In this document: positions 27,162 through 35,740 of the stretch, one piece after another
How positions within the stretch are numbered: position 1 is the first letter of the stretch
Layout of the letters: every line of letters starts with the position of its first letter
Assembly: GCA_964523105.1 (NCBI GenBank)
Contig: CAZFZN010000007.1
Coordinates: 124,001 to 188,000 of the forward strand
DNA from: V1-33 sp964523105
GTDB lineage: Bacteria; Verrucomicrobiota; Verrucomicrobiia; Verrucomicrobiales; V1-33
Direction: 5' to 3'
DNA length: 64,000 nt
Notes under the pieces: generated by a model
Seen by the model: the letters and a program-made list of their open reading frames with translations, nothing else
Database searches by the model: none
Told to the model about the DNA's origin: nothing
Made by a program: the position numbers and the translations under genes

Positions 27162-30068
27162 ATGAAAATGAACACCCCTGCCTCCATCCTGCCGGCTTTA
27201 GTCCTGACATTTCTGGGAATGTTGCTGAGCTGCACTTCCTCGGTGGCGCAAACGGGCACCGGCACCCACCTGGACCTCACGCTCGATGAAGCCAGTCAGA
27301 CGGCGGTCCTCAGCTGGTTTGGCGACCAGGGGGTGCTCTATCAACTGGAGTTGAGCACTGATCTGATCACCTGGGCGGATGCGAGTCCGGTCTTCACGGG
27401 CAGCGACAATTACCTCGTGGTGACGCGGTCCATTGCCGGCCAGCGGCGCACTTACTTCCGGTTCAAGGAAATTCCGGACGTCGTCACCGCGGTGTTCTAT
27501 CCGATTACCGGCGTGCTCACGGTCACCGGCGGGGATCTCGACAGCCAAATCGAGATCAGCCGCAATGCCGCCGGAGCGATCCTGGTGAACGGAGGTGTGG
27601 TGACCATCACCGGCGGAGTGCCGACGGTCGCCAACACCACCCTCATTCAGTTGTTTGGACGGGCCGGCCATGATCAGCTCACGCTCAATGAAGCGAACGG
27701 TGCGCTGCCGCGTGCGGAAATGTCCGGCGAGGCGGGCAACGACACGCTGCGCGGCGGTTCGGGAGCGGACACGCTCGACGGCGGAACCGGCAACGACACC
27801 CTGTCCGGCATGGGCGGGACGGACACCCTGTTTGGCGGGGAGGACAACGACACCCTGACCGGTGGCGATGCGAACGATCAGATTTTCGGCGACGGCGGGA
27901 CGGACCGCATGATTTGGAATCCCGGGGACGACACCGACCTGAACGAAGGCGGTGCCGGCACGGATACCGTGGAGGTGAATGGCGGCGGGGGTGCCGAGCA
28001 GTTCACGACGACCGCCAACGGCACGCGGGTGCGTTTCGACCGGCTGAATCCGGCGCCGTTTTCGCTCGATATCGGCACCTGCGAACAGCTTGTGCTCAAT
28101 GCCGGCGGCGGGAATGATTCGTTCAGTGCGACGGGGAATCTGGCGGCGCTCATTCAGATTACCGTGGACGGCGGCGCCGGCGATGACACGCTGCTGGGAA
28201 GCAATGGTGTGGACCTGCTCCTCGGCGGTGACAACAATGACTTCATCGACGGCCAACAGGGCAACGATGTTGCGCTCATGGGGGCCGGTGACGACACCTT
28301 CCAGTGGGATCCCGGCGACGGCAGCGATACGGTCGAAGGTCAGAACGGCGCGGACGCACTGCTCTTCAACGGCAGCGCGGGCTCTGAGATTTTCGAGGCT
28401 TCGGCCAACGGCGCCCGTGTGCGCTTCACGCGCAATCTCGGGAATATCGTGATGGACCTCGATGACATCGAGACGCTCAATCTGAACGCGCTCGGCGGAA
28501 CGGACAGTGTCATCGTCAACGACCTCACCGGCACGGACCTGACGAGTGCGAATGTCAGTCTCGCCGGCACGATTGGCGGCACGGCCGGGGATGCCGCGGC
28601 GGATATCGTCACCGTGAACGCCACCGGCGGCGGGGATCAGCTGACGGTGACCGGCACGGGGACGGCGGCGACGGTGTCAGGGTTGCCGGTCGCGGTGGCG
28701 ATTACCACTGCTGAGGCCGCGAACGACCGGCTCATCGTCAATGCCCTTGGAGGCAATGACAATCTTCAGGCGACCGGTTTACCGTCGGGTGTTATCGCCC
28801 TGACGTTGAGCGGCGGCCCGGGTGATGACACCCTGACCGGCAGTGCGGGGGCTGATCAGCTTTTCGGAGACGATGACCATGACTTCATCGACGGCAATCA
28901 GGGCGCTGACATTGCCTTTCTCGGCGGCGGCGACGATACGTTTCAGTGGGATCCGGGCGACGGCAATGACACCATCGAAGGTCAGGCGGGAACAGATACC
29001 CTGCGCTTCAATGGCTCGAATGCCGCGGAGAACATCAATCTCTCCGCCAACGGCGCCCGGCTGCTCCTGTTCCGCGACGTTGGCAGCGTCACCCTCGACT
29101 GCGATGATGTGGAAGCAGCTGACCTGAATGTCCTGGCCGGCGCTGACAGTGTCACTGCGGGCGATCTTGCCGGCACGGATGTCAGTGAAATCGCGGTGGA
29201 CCTCGCGGCGGCGGGCGGCGCCGGCGATGCCCAGGCCGACAGCGTGACCGTCAACGGCACGAATGCGGACGACACCGTGGCCATCAGCAGTGCGGCGGGA
29301 ACGGTCTCGATTACGGGATTGCCGGCGTCCGTCACCATCACCGGCGGAGAGGCTGCCACCGACAGCCTGACATTGAACGCTCAGTCCGGCATCGACATTG
29401 TGAATGCCTCCGGCCTGCCCGCGGGTGTCATCCGGCTGACGCTGAACGGCGGTCTCGGCAACGACACGCTCTTTGGCAGCCAGGGGGCAGATTCCTTTAC
29501 AGGCGGCGACGGCAACGACACTGTTTTTGGAGGCGCCGGCGACGATGTCTTTACCTGGAATCCGGGAGACGATCTTGATATCCTGGAAGGCCAGGCCGGC
29601 ACGGACCGGCTCGTCTTCAACGGGTCCAATGCCGCGGAGATATTCGATCTCTCCGCCAACGGCTCCCGCGTGCGGTTCACCCGCAACGTGGCCACAGTCG
29701 TCATGGATCTCAACGACGTGGAAACTCTCGATCTCAATGCCCTCGGCGGCGCGGACGTCCTCACCGTCAACGATCTCGCCGCCACCGATCTCACCCGCAT
29801 CAATGTCAACCTCGCCTCCACCATCGGGGGTAGCCTCGGCGACGGCGCGGTGGACCTGATCACGATCAATGGCACGGGCGCTGCGGACGCCATTTCACTT
29901 ACCGCCAGTGGCGGCGCCGTGGAGGTTTCGGGACTGGCGGCACTGGTGCGCATCACAACCCCGGAAGTCGCCAACGACGACGTCGTGATCAACGGACTCG
30001 GCGGCACGGACACCTTCTTCACCGGTGTCGGGGTGACCAGTCTGATCGGAGTGACCACCAATCAGTGA
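27162..30068 (+). CDS. RTX-repeat (hemolysin-type calcium-binding) exported protein
   Basis: A 968-residue protein with a Sec-type N-terminus ending in a possible lipobox (MLLSCTSS). It is followed by a module like the terminal domain of other exported proteins here (QTAVLSWFGDQGVLYQLELS). The rest is built from calcium-binding nonapeptides (GNDTLRGGSGADTLDGGTG, DDTLLGSNGVDLLLGG) embedded in long repeat units with DDTFQWDPGDG and RFTRN-type strands. RTX folds require millimolar Ca2+, so an extracellular structural or adhesive role is likely. A Sec signal is unusual for classical type I-secreted RTX proteins. A small hairpin (CCAGGC/GCCTGG, 27136-27152) sits ten bases before the ATG. No type I exporter is nearby. 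Confidence 0.85.
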   Translation: MKMNTPASILPALVLTFLGMLLSCTSSVAQTGTGTHLDLTLDEASQTAVLSWFGDQGVLYQLELSTDLITWADASPVFTGSDNYLVVTRSIAGQRRTYFRFKEIPDVVTAVFYPITGVLTVTGGDLDSQIEISRNAAGAILVNGGVVTITGGVPTVANTTLIQLFGRAGHDQLTLNEANGALPRAEMSGEAGNDTLRGGSGADTLDGGTGNDTLSGMGGTDTLFGGEDNDTLTGGDANDQIFGDGGTDRMIWNPGDDTDLNEGGAGTDTVEVNGGGGAEQFTTTANGTRVRFDRLNPAPFSLDIGTCEQLVLNAGGGNDSFSATGNLAALIQITVDGGAGDDTLLGSNGVDLLLGGDNNDFIDGQQGNDVALMGAGDDTFQWDPGDGSDTVEGQNGADALLFNGSAGSEIFEASANGARVRFTRNLGNIVMDLDDIETLNLNALGGTDSVIVNDLTGTDLTSANVSLAGTIGGTAGDAAADIVTVNATGGGDQLTVTGTGTAATVSGLPVAVAITTAEAANDRLIVNALGGNDNLQATGLPSGVIALTLSGGPGDDTLTGSAGADQLFGDDDHDFIDGNQGADIAFLGGGDDTFQWDPGDGNDTIEGQAGTDTLRFNGSNAAENINLSANGARLLLFRDVGSVTLDCDDVEAADLNVLAGADSVTAGDLAGTDVSEIAVDLAAAGGAGDAQADSVTVNGTNADDTVAISSAAGTVSITGLPASVTITGGEAATDSLTLNAQSGIDIVNASGLPAGVIRLTLNGGLGNDTLFGSQGADSFTGGDGNDTVFGGAGDDVFTWNPGDDLDILEGQAGTDRLVFNGSNAAEIFDLSANGSRVRFTRNVATVVMDLNDVETLDLNALGGADVLTVNDLAATDLTRINVNLASTIGGSLGDGAVDLITINGTGAADAISLTASGGAVEVSGLAALVRITTPEVANDDVVINGLGGTDTFFTGVGVTSLIGVTTNQ
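27900..30040 (+). repeat. Long RTX-type repeat units (coding)
   Basis: Three large units are aligned by the [DE]DTFQWDPGDG motif at 28290, 28932 and 29541, giving spacings of 214 and 203 residues. A shorter fourth copy begins near 27905 (MIWNPGDDTD). Each unit continues through FNGSxAxE, a SANGxRVRF strand, a DLxxVExLxLNALGG strand and a TVNGTGADD-like strand before the next GGxGND block. Confidence 0.7.
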
Positions 30069-30153
30069 GCGGCCCGGGGCAGGCAAATCGTGTATATTTC
30101 CGCCCGCAGAAAAGGAGTTGGAAGCCCCCGCGTGCTGGATACTGTGCCGCCCC

Positions 30154-30396
30154 ATGAGTGAAAAAGTAATCCATGACCGCAAGCCTGCCGTGATGTCTCT
30201 CGAAGCGGGGGACTACTGGTGGTGCGCCTGCGGCCGTTCGCAGACGCAGCCGTTTTGCGACGGCTCGCACAAGGGCACGGGGCTGGCACCGGTGAAATTC
30301 TCCCTCGCGGAGGCAAAGACCGTGGCGCTGTGCAACTGCAAGCACAGCGGCGGCGTTCCTTTTTGTGACGGCAGTCATTCCCGTCTCCCCGCCTGA
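30154..30396 (+). CDS. CDGSH iron-sulfur domain protein (two motifs)
   Basis: An 80-residue protein with two CDGSH-type 2Fe-2S sites, CACGRSQTQPFCDGSH and CNCKHSGGVPFCDGSH, each with three Cys and one His ligand. Small tandem-motif members act in redox sensing or cluster transfer. The start ATG at 30154 gives MSEKVIHDRKPAV, the usual short lead-in; an upstream in-frame extension lacks homology. Forty bases separate its stop from a membrane-anchored MsrB gene, so a shared oxidative-stress unit is plausible. Confidence 0.9.
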   Translation: MSEKVIHDRKPAVMSLEAGDYWWCACGRSQTQPFCDGSHKGTGLAPVKFSLAEAKTVALCNCKHSGGVPFCDGSHSRLPA

Positions 30397-30436
30397 GCCC
30401 TGCAGGCCATTCCCCGTTACCGACCACCAGCCACCC

Positions 30437-31090
30437 ATGAAACCAGCCAGCAATTCGTCTCTCGGAATCGGCCTCACCATCAGCCTCGTCCTCTGTGCCT
30501 TCGGCGCGGTGATGGCCTTTCGTCACTGGCAAAAGGACCCGCCGCCCGCTCCGAAGGTGGCCGCGGCCCCGGAACCTGCACCTGCTCCCGCTCCTGTCCC
30601 CACCCCCGCCCCCGCTGTGAAACCCGAACCGCCCGCCAATCCGAAGAAAGTCTTTGCCGAACAAATCAGCAAACTGACCGAGGAGGAATACTACGTCACG
30701 CAGAAATCCGGCACGGAGCGCCCGTTCACGGGGAAATTCTGGAACCACCACGAGCCGGGCATTTACGTGGACATCGTCTCGGGCGAACCGCTGTTCTCGT
30801 CGCTCGATAAATTCGATTCCGGCTGCGGCTGGCCGAGTTTTTCCAAACCGCTCGTCGAAGGCGAAGTGAAGGAGTTACACGATGACTCTCATGGCATGAT
30901 CCGCACCGAAGTGCGATCCTCCACGGCCGACTCGCACCTCGGGCACGTCTTCGATGACGGTCCGGCGGAGCTTGGGGGGCTGCGTTATTGCATCAACTCC
31001 GCGTCGCTGCGTTTCGTGCCGCTGGCCGATCTGGAAAAAGAGGGGCTGGGCGAATACCGCAAGCTCTTCGAGAAGCAGCCCAAACCCTGA
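30437..31090 (+). CDS. msrB: Membrane-anchored methionine sulfoxide reductase B
   Basis: This enzyme would reduce methionine-R-sulfoxide in exported proteins. The N-terminal membrane helix (GIGLTISLVLCAFGAVMAF, residues ~9-28) and a ~45-residue Pro/Ala-rich linker place the catalytic domain in the periplasm. The MsrB domain shows KFDSGCGWPSF, SHLGHVFDDGP and the catalytic Cys185 in RYCINSASLRF. The two zinc CxxC pairs of some MsrB enzymes are absent, as in the zinc-free subgroup. The ATG at 30437 is chosen because it starts just before the membrane helix. It is followed ten bases later by a related but catalytically altered paralogue. Confidence 0.92.
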   Translation: MKPASNSSLGIGLTISLVLCAFGAVMAFRHWQKDPPPAPKVAAAPEPAPAPAPVPTPAPAVKPEPPANPKKVFAEQISKLTEEEYYVTQKSGTERPFTGKFWNHHEPGIYVDIVSGEPLFSSLDKFDSGCGWPSFSKPLVEGEVKELHDDSHGMIRTEVRSSTADSHLGHVFDDGPAELGGLRYCINSASLRFVPLADLEKEGLGEYRKLFEKQPKP

Positions 31091-31099
31091 GCGCGCTGC

Positions 31100-31699
31100 A
31101 TGGCCAGGGTCACTCCCAGAGCCCCGCTCGTCATCGCGCTCGTCGGAGGACTGTTGCTGCTCTGCGGCTGCCTCATCGTGATGATGGAGTATGCGAAGGT
31201 GGAAATCAAAAAGCGCGACGAAACCCTGGAGCAGCAGTCCTCCCGTCCGGGCACTGCGGTCAATCCTTACAAAGAAAAGCTGCAGCAGGAGGACTTCACG
31301 GCGTTTGCGCGCGCCTATCTGAAAGAGGACGATCCATCGTCCTCCGGCCGCTACGTCAACAGCTCGGAGCCGGGCACTTACCTGGACATCGCCAGCGGAG
31401 AACCGGTCTTTTCCTCCGCGGACAAACTGGAGCCCGTGTTCGGCTATGCGGAATTCTCCCGGCCGCTCGATCCGGCCCGTCTGACGGAGGAAGCAGGCGT
31501 CATCGAAGGCGAGCAGCGGCTCAATGTGTTTGGCAATACCTCGGGCGCGCGGCTGGGCTGGATTGCCACCGGCGCGGACGGTCTGCGGCGGTATGTGATC
31601 AATTCCTCCGTGCTCAGATTCGTGCCGGATCAAGGTGCCGGGAGACCCGCCGGCGCGGATGGAACGCCGTCCCAAGGACCAGCGCCCGCCCAAGAGTGA
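31100..31699 (+). CDS. MsrB-like membrane-anchored pseudoenzyme
   Basis: A 199-residue paralogue of the preceding MsrB, with its own membrane helix (LVIALVGGLLLLCGCLIVMM) and an Msr-like domain. Corresponding segments align clearly: GTYLDIASGEPVFSSADKL against GIYVDIVSGEPLFSSLDKF, and RYVINSSVLRFV against RYCINSASLRFV. The catalytic Cys is replaced by Val166, and the GCGWPSF segment with its second Cys becomes FGYAEFS, so reductase activity is not expected. The frame is intact and the domain well conserved otherwise, which argues for a retained non-catalytic role such as binding oxidised protein or modulating MsrB. The stop lies 19 bases from the convergent LamG gene. Confidence 0.8.
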   Translation: MARVTPRAPLVIALVGGLLLLCGCLIVMMEYAKVEIKKRDETLEQQSSRPGTAVNPYKEKLQQEDFTAFARAYLKEDDPSSSGRYVNSSEPGTYLDIASGEPVFSSADKLEPVFGYAEFSRPLDPARLTEEAGVIEGEQRLNVFGNTSGARLGWIATGADGLRRYVINSSVLRFVPDQGAGRPAGADGTPSQGPAPAQE

Positions 31700-31717
31700 T
31701 GCCCGGCGGCGCGGCGT

Positions 31718-33907
31718 TTACTCGCGGCCGACGCGGTAAAACTGCACGCCCTCCGGCGGAGCCGGGTCTGCGAGGGAAGTCGTCAGGGAATCCGCATCTC
31801 CTGTCAGGGCTTCGCCCGCGGGGCTCCAGTTCAGCAGATCGGGCGAGCGGAACAGCCGGTAACTGCCGTCCGGGCTGGAGGGAAATGTCACGGTAAAACC
31901 GGCCCCGCCGGGCGCGGCGTCCAGCACGGACCACTGCGCGGAGGCGGGGTTGTGGGGCCGCCGGAACAGTTCCCACACCTGCTCGCGCGAAAGTTCCACG
32001 CCGTAAATCTGCACATCGTCCATGTCCCCCGAATAACCGTAGCCGGCGATGGTGCGGGTGGCGAAGAACATGGTCGAGTACACCGGGTTGGCCGGATATT
32101 CATCGAACCCGCGCGCCTCTCCATCCGCCTTTTCGGCAATAAGCCGGCCGTCGAGGTAAAGCCGCGTGCGGATGGCGGTGTCGTTGCCGAATCCATCCGT
32201 GTCCGAATGTGTCAGGACGACATGGCGGGACTCGCCGCTGTTGATCGCCGGCAGCGGCGGATCGTTGATGCCGGGAATGATCGTCGTGCTGCGGACCCGC
32301 CACGCCAGAGTCCCGTCGTCCAGCAGGTGCAGACCGTAAATCTTGTCGTACGGGGCCAGCGAATCGTAGTCGCGCTGGAAGAGTGTCCGCTGCGCCCCGG
32401 TCGAGACCGGGCGAATCCACATCGACACGCTGAAAGTGGGCGTGTGGACCACGCCCGTGGTGAAATAATTCCCCGTCGTGGAGGACTGCGCCGGCAGGAA
32501 GCCGATGGAGGTGCCCGCGCCTGCCGTGTCCGGCACCGGCGGTTGACCGTAAGCGACCGCCTCGCGCACCGTGAGCACCGCGTTCGGGCCGACCCTGGAA
32601 GAATCCGCCAGGGCTGTGCCGGCGGTCTCATCCAGTTTGTAGTGAGCGTGCAGGAAGGAGGCGACACTGCGGCGTGCCCGAAGGTCGCCGAGGGTGTAGC
32701 GGGGCGTCTGCGGATCATCGCTCACAATGGTGAGGGTCGCCGTTTTCAGGCCATTGGGAGCCGCCGGTTGGAACAGAATCTCCAGCGGCATGATCGAACC
32801 CGGCCCCACCACCAGGGGAAGCGGCGTGAGGACGGAGAAATCGGCCGCGTTGGTTCCTTCGATTTCCACCGCGGTGACGGTCAGATCACCGGCGAACCGG
32901 TTGTTATAAATATCCCACGCGGCGGTGACCGGAGTGCCGGTGAACGTACGCAGCGGCGCGCCCGGAGAGGCGGTGACCACCATGGTGGACGGCGCCAAAT
33001 CCTCCACCACCACATTGTCCAGCAGCATCCACTGGTCATCCGGCGCGAAGCTCACGCTGGAGTAGGCGTCTTCATAGCCGATCATGACTGTTCCGCCCAC
33101 GGGACCCGGCACGTTCTCGAAAAACTTCGTTTTGGTGCGGCCCGTGGCTCCAAATTCCACCGTGACCTGGCCGGCCCGGACAGTGATGTCCGCCTCCACC
33201 CACTGATTGGCCGGGCAGTTAGGCACCGGCGTAGCATCCGCGCCGAAGGCCGGGGCGAACCAGGTCGCCACATCCGCCGGAGCATTCACCGTATCCATGT
33301 TCCGGCCGCCGTAGAGCGTGGTGTCGGTCCAAAGCGGCGCGTCTGCTCCGTTGGCGGAGCCGTGACCTCCCTCAGTGGCCAGCCAGCCCCAGGTTCCGGT
33401 GCCCCGGGAACTCCGCCAGCTGCGCCCGATGGGCAGGAACGAATTGTAACCCACGCCCCACAGCAGGTGCTCCGTGGTTCCCGCGTCGGAGGGCACCCCG
33501 GTGGCGTTCAGCGTCACGCCGGGCGAAAGCCGGAGATAGAAATCGAACCGCAGGCGATAGTCGTCAGCCATGTTGAGGCGCGTCCCGCCCGGAGCGTCGA
33601 GCATGGCCAGATTGACGATGCGGTCGCTGAACGTTGCCGTGTGGTCCACTTTCATCAGCAGTCCGCGCGTGGGCAATCCTCCCGGCAGCGGACGCGGCGC
33701 CTCGGGAATATTGTGCGGCGTCACCCCCACGATCATATTCGAGTAATCAACAAACGCGACACTGGCTCCAGGACCGTTGACCTGCTCGAACTTGACCTGG
33801 AATTCGTCATCGAAATTCTCCGTGGCGATTTCCGCCGCGGCAGCGGGGCCGGCGGCAGCCAGAATCATGAGCAACGGAAAAGCAATAAGCGGAGCGGTGG
33901 AGTTCAT
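31718..33907 (-). CDS. Exported LamG/concanavalin-like domain protein
   Basis: A 729-residue secreted protein. A clear signal peptide (LIAFPLLMILAAAGPAAAA) fixes the ATG at 33907; the longer upstream frame is basic, lacks homology and runs into the divergent Sel1 gene. Domains: an N-terminal beta-sandwich (residues ~20-310, WMLLDNVVVEDL at its end), an Ig-like choice-of-anchor domain (about 325-415, PLEILFQPAAPNGLKTATLTI), a LamG domain (about 425-650, AHYKLDETAGTALADSS, FSVSMWIRP, GYSGDMDDVQIYG) and the shared terminal module (YRLFRSPDLLNWS). It probably binds carbohydrate or matrix at the cell surface. It is transcribed divergently from the Sel1-repeat gene across a 162-base gap. Confidence 0.82.
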   Translation of the reverse strand: MNSTAPLIAFPLLMILAAAGPAAAAEIATENFDDEFQVKFEQVNGPGASVAFVDYSNMIVGVTPHNIPEAPRPLPGGLPTRGLLMKVDHTATFSDRIVNLAMLDAPGGTRLNMADDYRLRFDFYLRLSPGVTLNATGVPSDAGTTEHLLWGVGYNSFLPIGRSWRSSRGTGTWGWLATEGGHGSANGADAPLWTDTTLYGGRNMDTVNAPADVATWFAPAFGADATPVPNCPANQWVEADITVRAGQVTVEFGATGRTKTKFFENVPGPVGGTVMIGYEDAYSSVSFAPDDQWMLLDNVVVEDLAPSTMVVTASPGAPLRTFTGTPVTAAWDIYNNRFAGDLTVTAVEIEGTNAADFSVLTPLPLVVGPGSIMPLEILFQPAAPNGLKTATLTIVSDDPQTPRYTLGDLRARRSVASFLHAHYKLDETAGTALADSSRVGPNAVLTVREAVAYGQPPVPDTAGAGTSIGFLPAQSSTTGNYFTTGVVHTPTFSVSMWIRPVSTGAQRTLFQRDYDSLAPYDKIYGLHLLDDGTLAWRVRSTTIIPGINDPPLPAINSGESRHVVLTHSDTDGFGNDTAIRTRLYLDGRLIAEKADGEARGFDEYPANPVYSTMFFATRTIAGYGYSGDMDDVQIYGVELSREQVWELFRRPHNPASAQWSVLDAAPGGAGFTVTFPSSPDGSYRLFRSPDLLNWSPAGEALTGDADSLTTSLADPAPPEGVQFYRVGRE

Positions 33908-34069
33908 GGCGCCTTGTTTAGCGGTTTGGATACCAGGAGGCCAACGAAATTCTTGCGTAGGGCGGCGGCTCCGCCCGGCCCGCCGGAACCAGGTGCTCCG
34001 CATGCCGGCAATTGACTTCCGGGCCTGACTCGGCGAGAACCGCCTCCCTTCCACCCGCTTTCCTCCGCA

Positions 34070-35737
34070 ATGCGTCCCGCCCTTCGATTTTCCGCCCTCC
34101 TCCTGCTGGCCGCGCTGACGGCGACGGCACCGGCGCGGTTCGTCCAGCCGCATGAGGCGGTGACCGAACCGGCCCTCAAATCCACCGTCGATAAACTGAA
34201 GTCGCTCAAGGAGGCGAAGGACGCCCAGCCGCTCTTCGCGGAGGTGCAGAAGGCCGCGGACGGCGGGAGCGCCGAGGCGCAGTTCGCGCTCGGTTTTCTC
34301 TATCAGTCAGGACTCGGCACGGAGCAGTCGAATGACAAAGCCCGGGCCGCCTATCAGAAAGCGGTGGATAAAAACCTCATGGCCGCGAAGAACAATCTCG
34401 CGCTGCTGCGGCTGGCCACGGGGGAGACGCCGAAGGACTGCATCGCGCAGCTCGAAGAGGCGGCCAATGCGGGATACAGTCCCGCCCAGGTAAGCATGGG
34501 CCAGCTTTACCTCGAAGGGCTGCCCGGCGCCGGCATCGGCCGGGACCTCGAACTGGCGCGGGTGTGGTTCGAACGCGCCAACGACGCCGGCGACGAGAAT
34601 GCGGCGCTGCTGCTCGCCCAGATGTACGAAAAAGGTGCAGGTGTGACGGCGGATCAGGAAAAAGCACGCGCACTCTTTCAGCAGGTGGCGGAGAAGGGCA
34701 ACGCGGAGGGCATGATCCGGCTGGGCGCGAAACTCATCGGCGGTCAGGGGATCAAAGCGGATGCCGCGAAAGGCAGAGAGTGGATTGAGAAGGCCATCGC
34801 TGCGGGCGCCACCGGTGCGAAGAGCACACTGGCGCAGATTTACGAAAGCGGGACCGGCACCGAACAGGAGCCCGGGATTCCCAGGGACTTGAAGAAAGCC
34901 TACGCGCTCTACACCGAAGTGGCGGAGGCCGGAGACGCCTCAGCTTATTACAAGCTGGGAGTCTTTCACGAGCAGGGTCTCGGCGTTCCGAAAGACGAGG
35001 CGAAGGCCGTCGATTTCTACAAGAAGGGCGCGGCGAAAAATGTGGCGGCCTGCCTGCACGCGCTCGCCGTCCTGCATGCGGAGGGCAAAGGCGGGCTCAA
35101 GCAGGACGACAACGAGGCTTTCAATCTTCTCTACCGCGCCGCCATGCTGGCGCATGTGCCCTCACAAATCGCTCTGGCGCTGCGGTATCGTCAGGGCACC
35201 GGCGTCATGCAGGACACGCAGGCCGCCCTCGCGTGGCTGGAGCGCGCCATGCTCAACGGCAACACCGATGCCGCCGTGGCCTACGCCGCCATGATGGAGG
35301 CCGGCGAATCGGGCGTGCGCAATTACGACGTGGCGGTGAAGATTTACCGGGAGGCCGCCGGCAAAGGACATCCGGGCGCCATGCTCGCGCTCGGCGCCAT
35401 GCTGGAGCAGGGCCGCGGCGTGAATGGTGATTTCCGTCAGGCATGGCTGCTCTACGCGACGGCTTCGCAGATCGGACTCAAGTCCGCCGCGGAGGCGCTC
35501 GACAGTCTCAAAAAGCGCCTCAGCCCCTCGCAGCTGGAGATGGCCGAAAAGTACGCCGCCTCGGGTGGCAAGGACAACTCCCCGAGTCCTGGACCGGCAC
35601 CGGCACCGCCGCCCGGTTCCACTCCCGCCGCGGCATCCGAAGGCAAACCGAAACCGGCCGGCGAAACCCCGCCGAAGTCACCCGCCGCCAAACCCTCCGG
35701 CAGTACCAAACCGGCCAGGCCCAAAAACGCGCGCTGA
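34070..35737 (+). CDS. Exported Sel1-repeat (SLR/TPR-like) protein
   Basis: A 555-residue protein with a signal peptide (LRFSALLLLAALTATAPA) and about eleven Sel1-like repeats of ~36 residues (pattern AQFALGFLYQSGLGTEQSNDKARAAY written in overlapping form along residues 60-490). The C-terminal ~60 residues are a Pro/Ala/Lys-rich disordered tail. SLR proteins are scaffolds for protein-protein interaction, often in envelope signalling. Four bases separate its stop from the following serine hydrolase start, so the two are probably co-translated. No partner can be named. Confidence 0.87.
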   Translation: MRPALRFSALLLLAALTATAPARFVQPHEAVTEPALKSTVDKLKSLKEAKDAQPLFAEVQKAADGGSAEAQFALGFLYQSGLGTEQSNDKARAAYQKAVDKNLMAAKNNLALLRLATGETPKDCIAQLEEAANAGYSPAQVSMGQLYLEGLPGAGIGRDLELARVWFERANDAGDENAALLLAQMYEKGAGVTADQEKARALFQQVAEKGNAEGMIRLGAKLIGGQGIKADAAKGREWIEKAIAAGATGAKSTLAQIYESGTGTEQEPGIPRDLKKAYALYTEVAEAGDASAYYKLGVFHEQGLGVPKDEAKAVDFYKKGAAKNVAACLHALAVLHAEGKGGLKQDDNEAFNLLYRAAMLAHVPSQIALALRYRQGTGVMQDTQAALAWLERAMLNGNTDAAVAYAAMMEAGESGVRNYDVAVKIYREAAGKGHPGAMLALGAMLEQGRGVNGDFRQAWLLYATASQIGLKSAAEALDSLKKRLSPSQLEMAEKYAASGGKDNSPSPGPAPAPPPGSTPAAASEGKPKPAGETPPKSPAAKPSGSTKPARPKNAR

Positions 35738-35740
35738 GCG

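Noticed and set aside
27900..30040. CRISPR-like direct repeats
   Set aside because: The periodic DNA similarity follows protein repeats in one frame with no spacers; no CRISPR array or cas gene exists in the window.
33908..34153. N-terminal extension of the LamG protein
   Set aside because: It overlaps the divergent Sel1 gene start and is strongly basic; the shorter start gives a perfect signal peptide.
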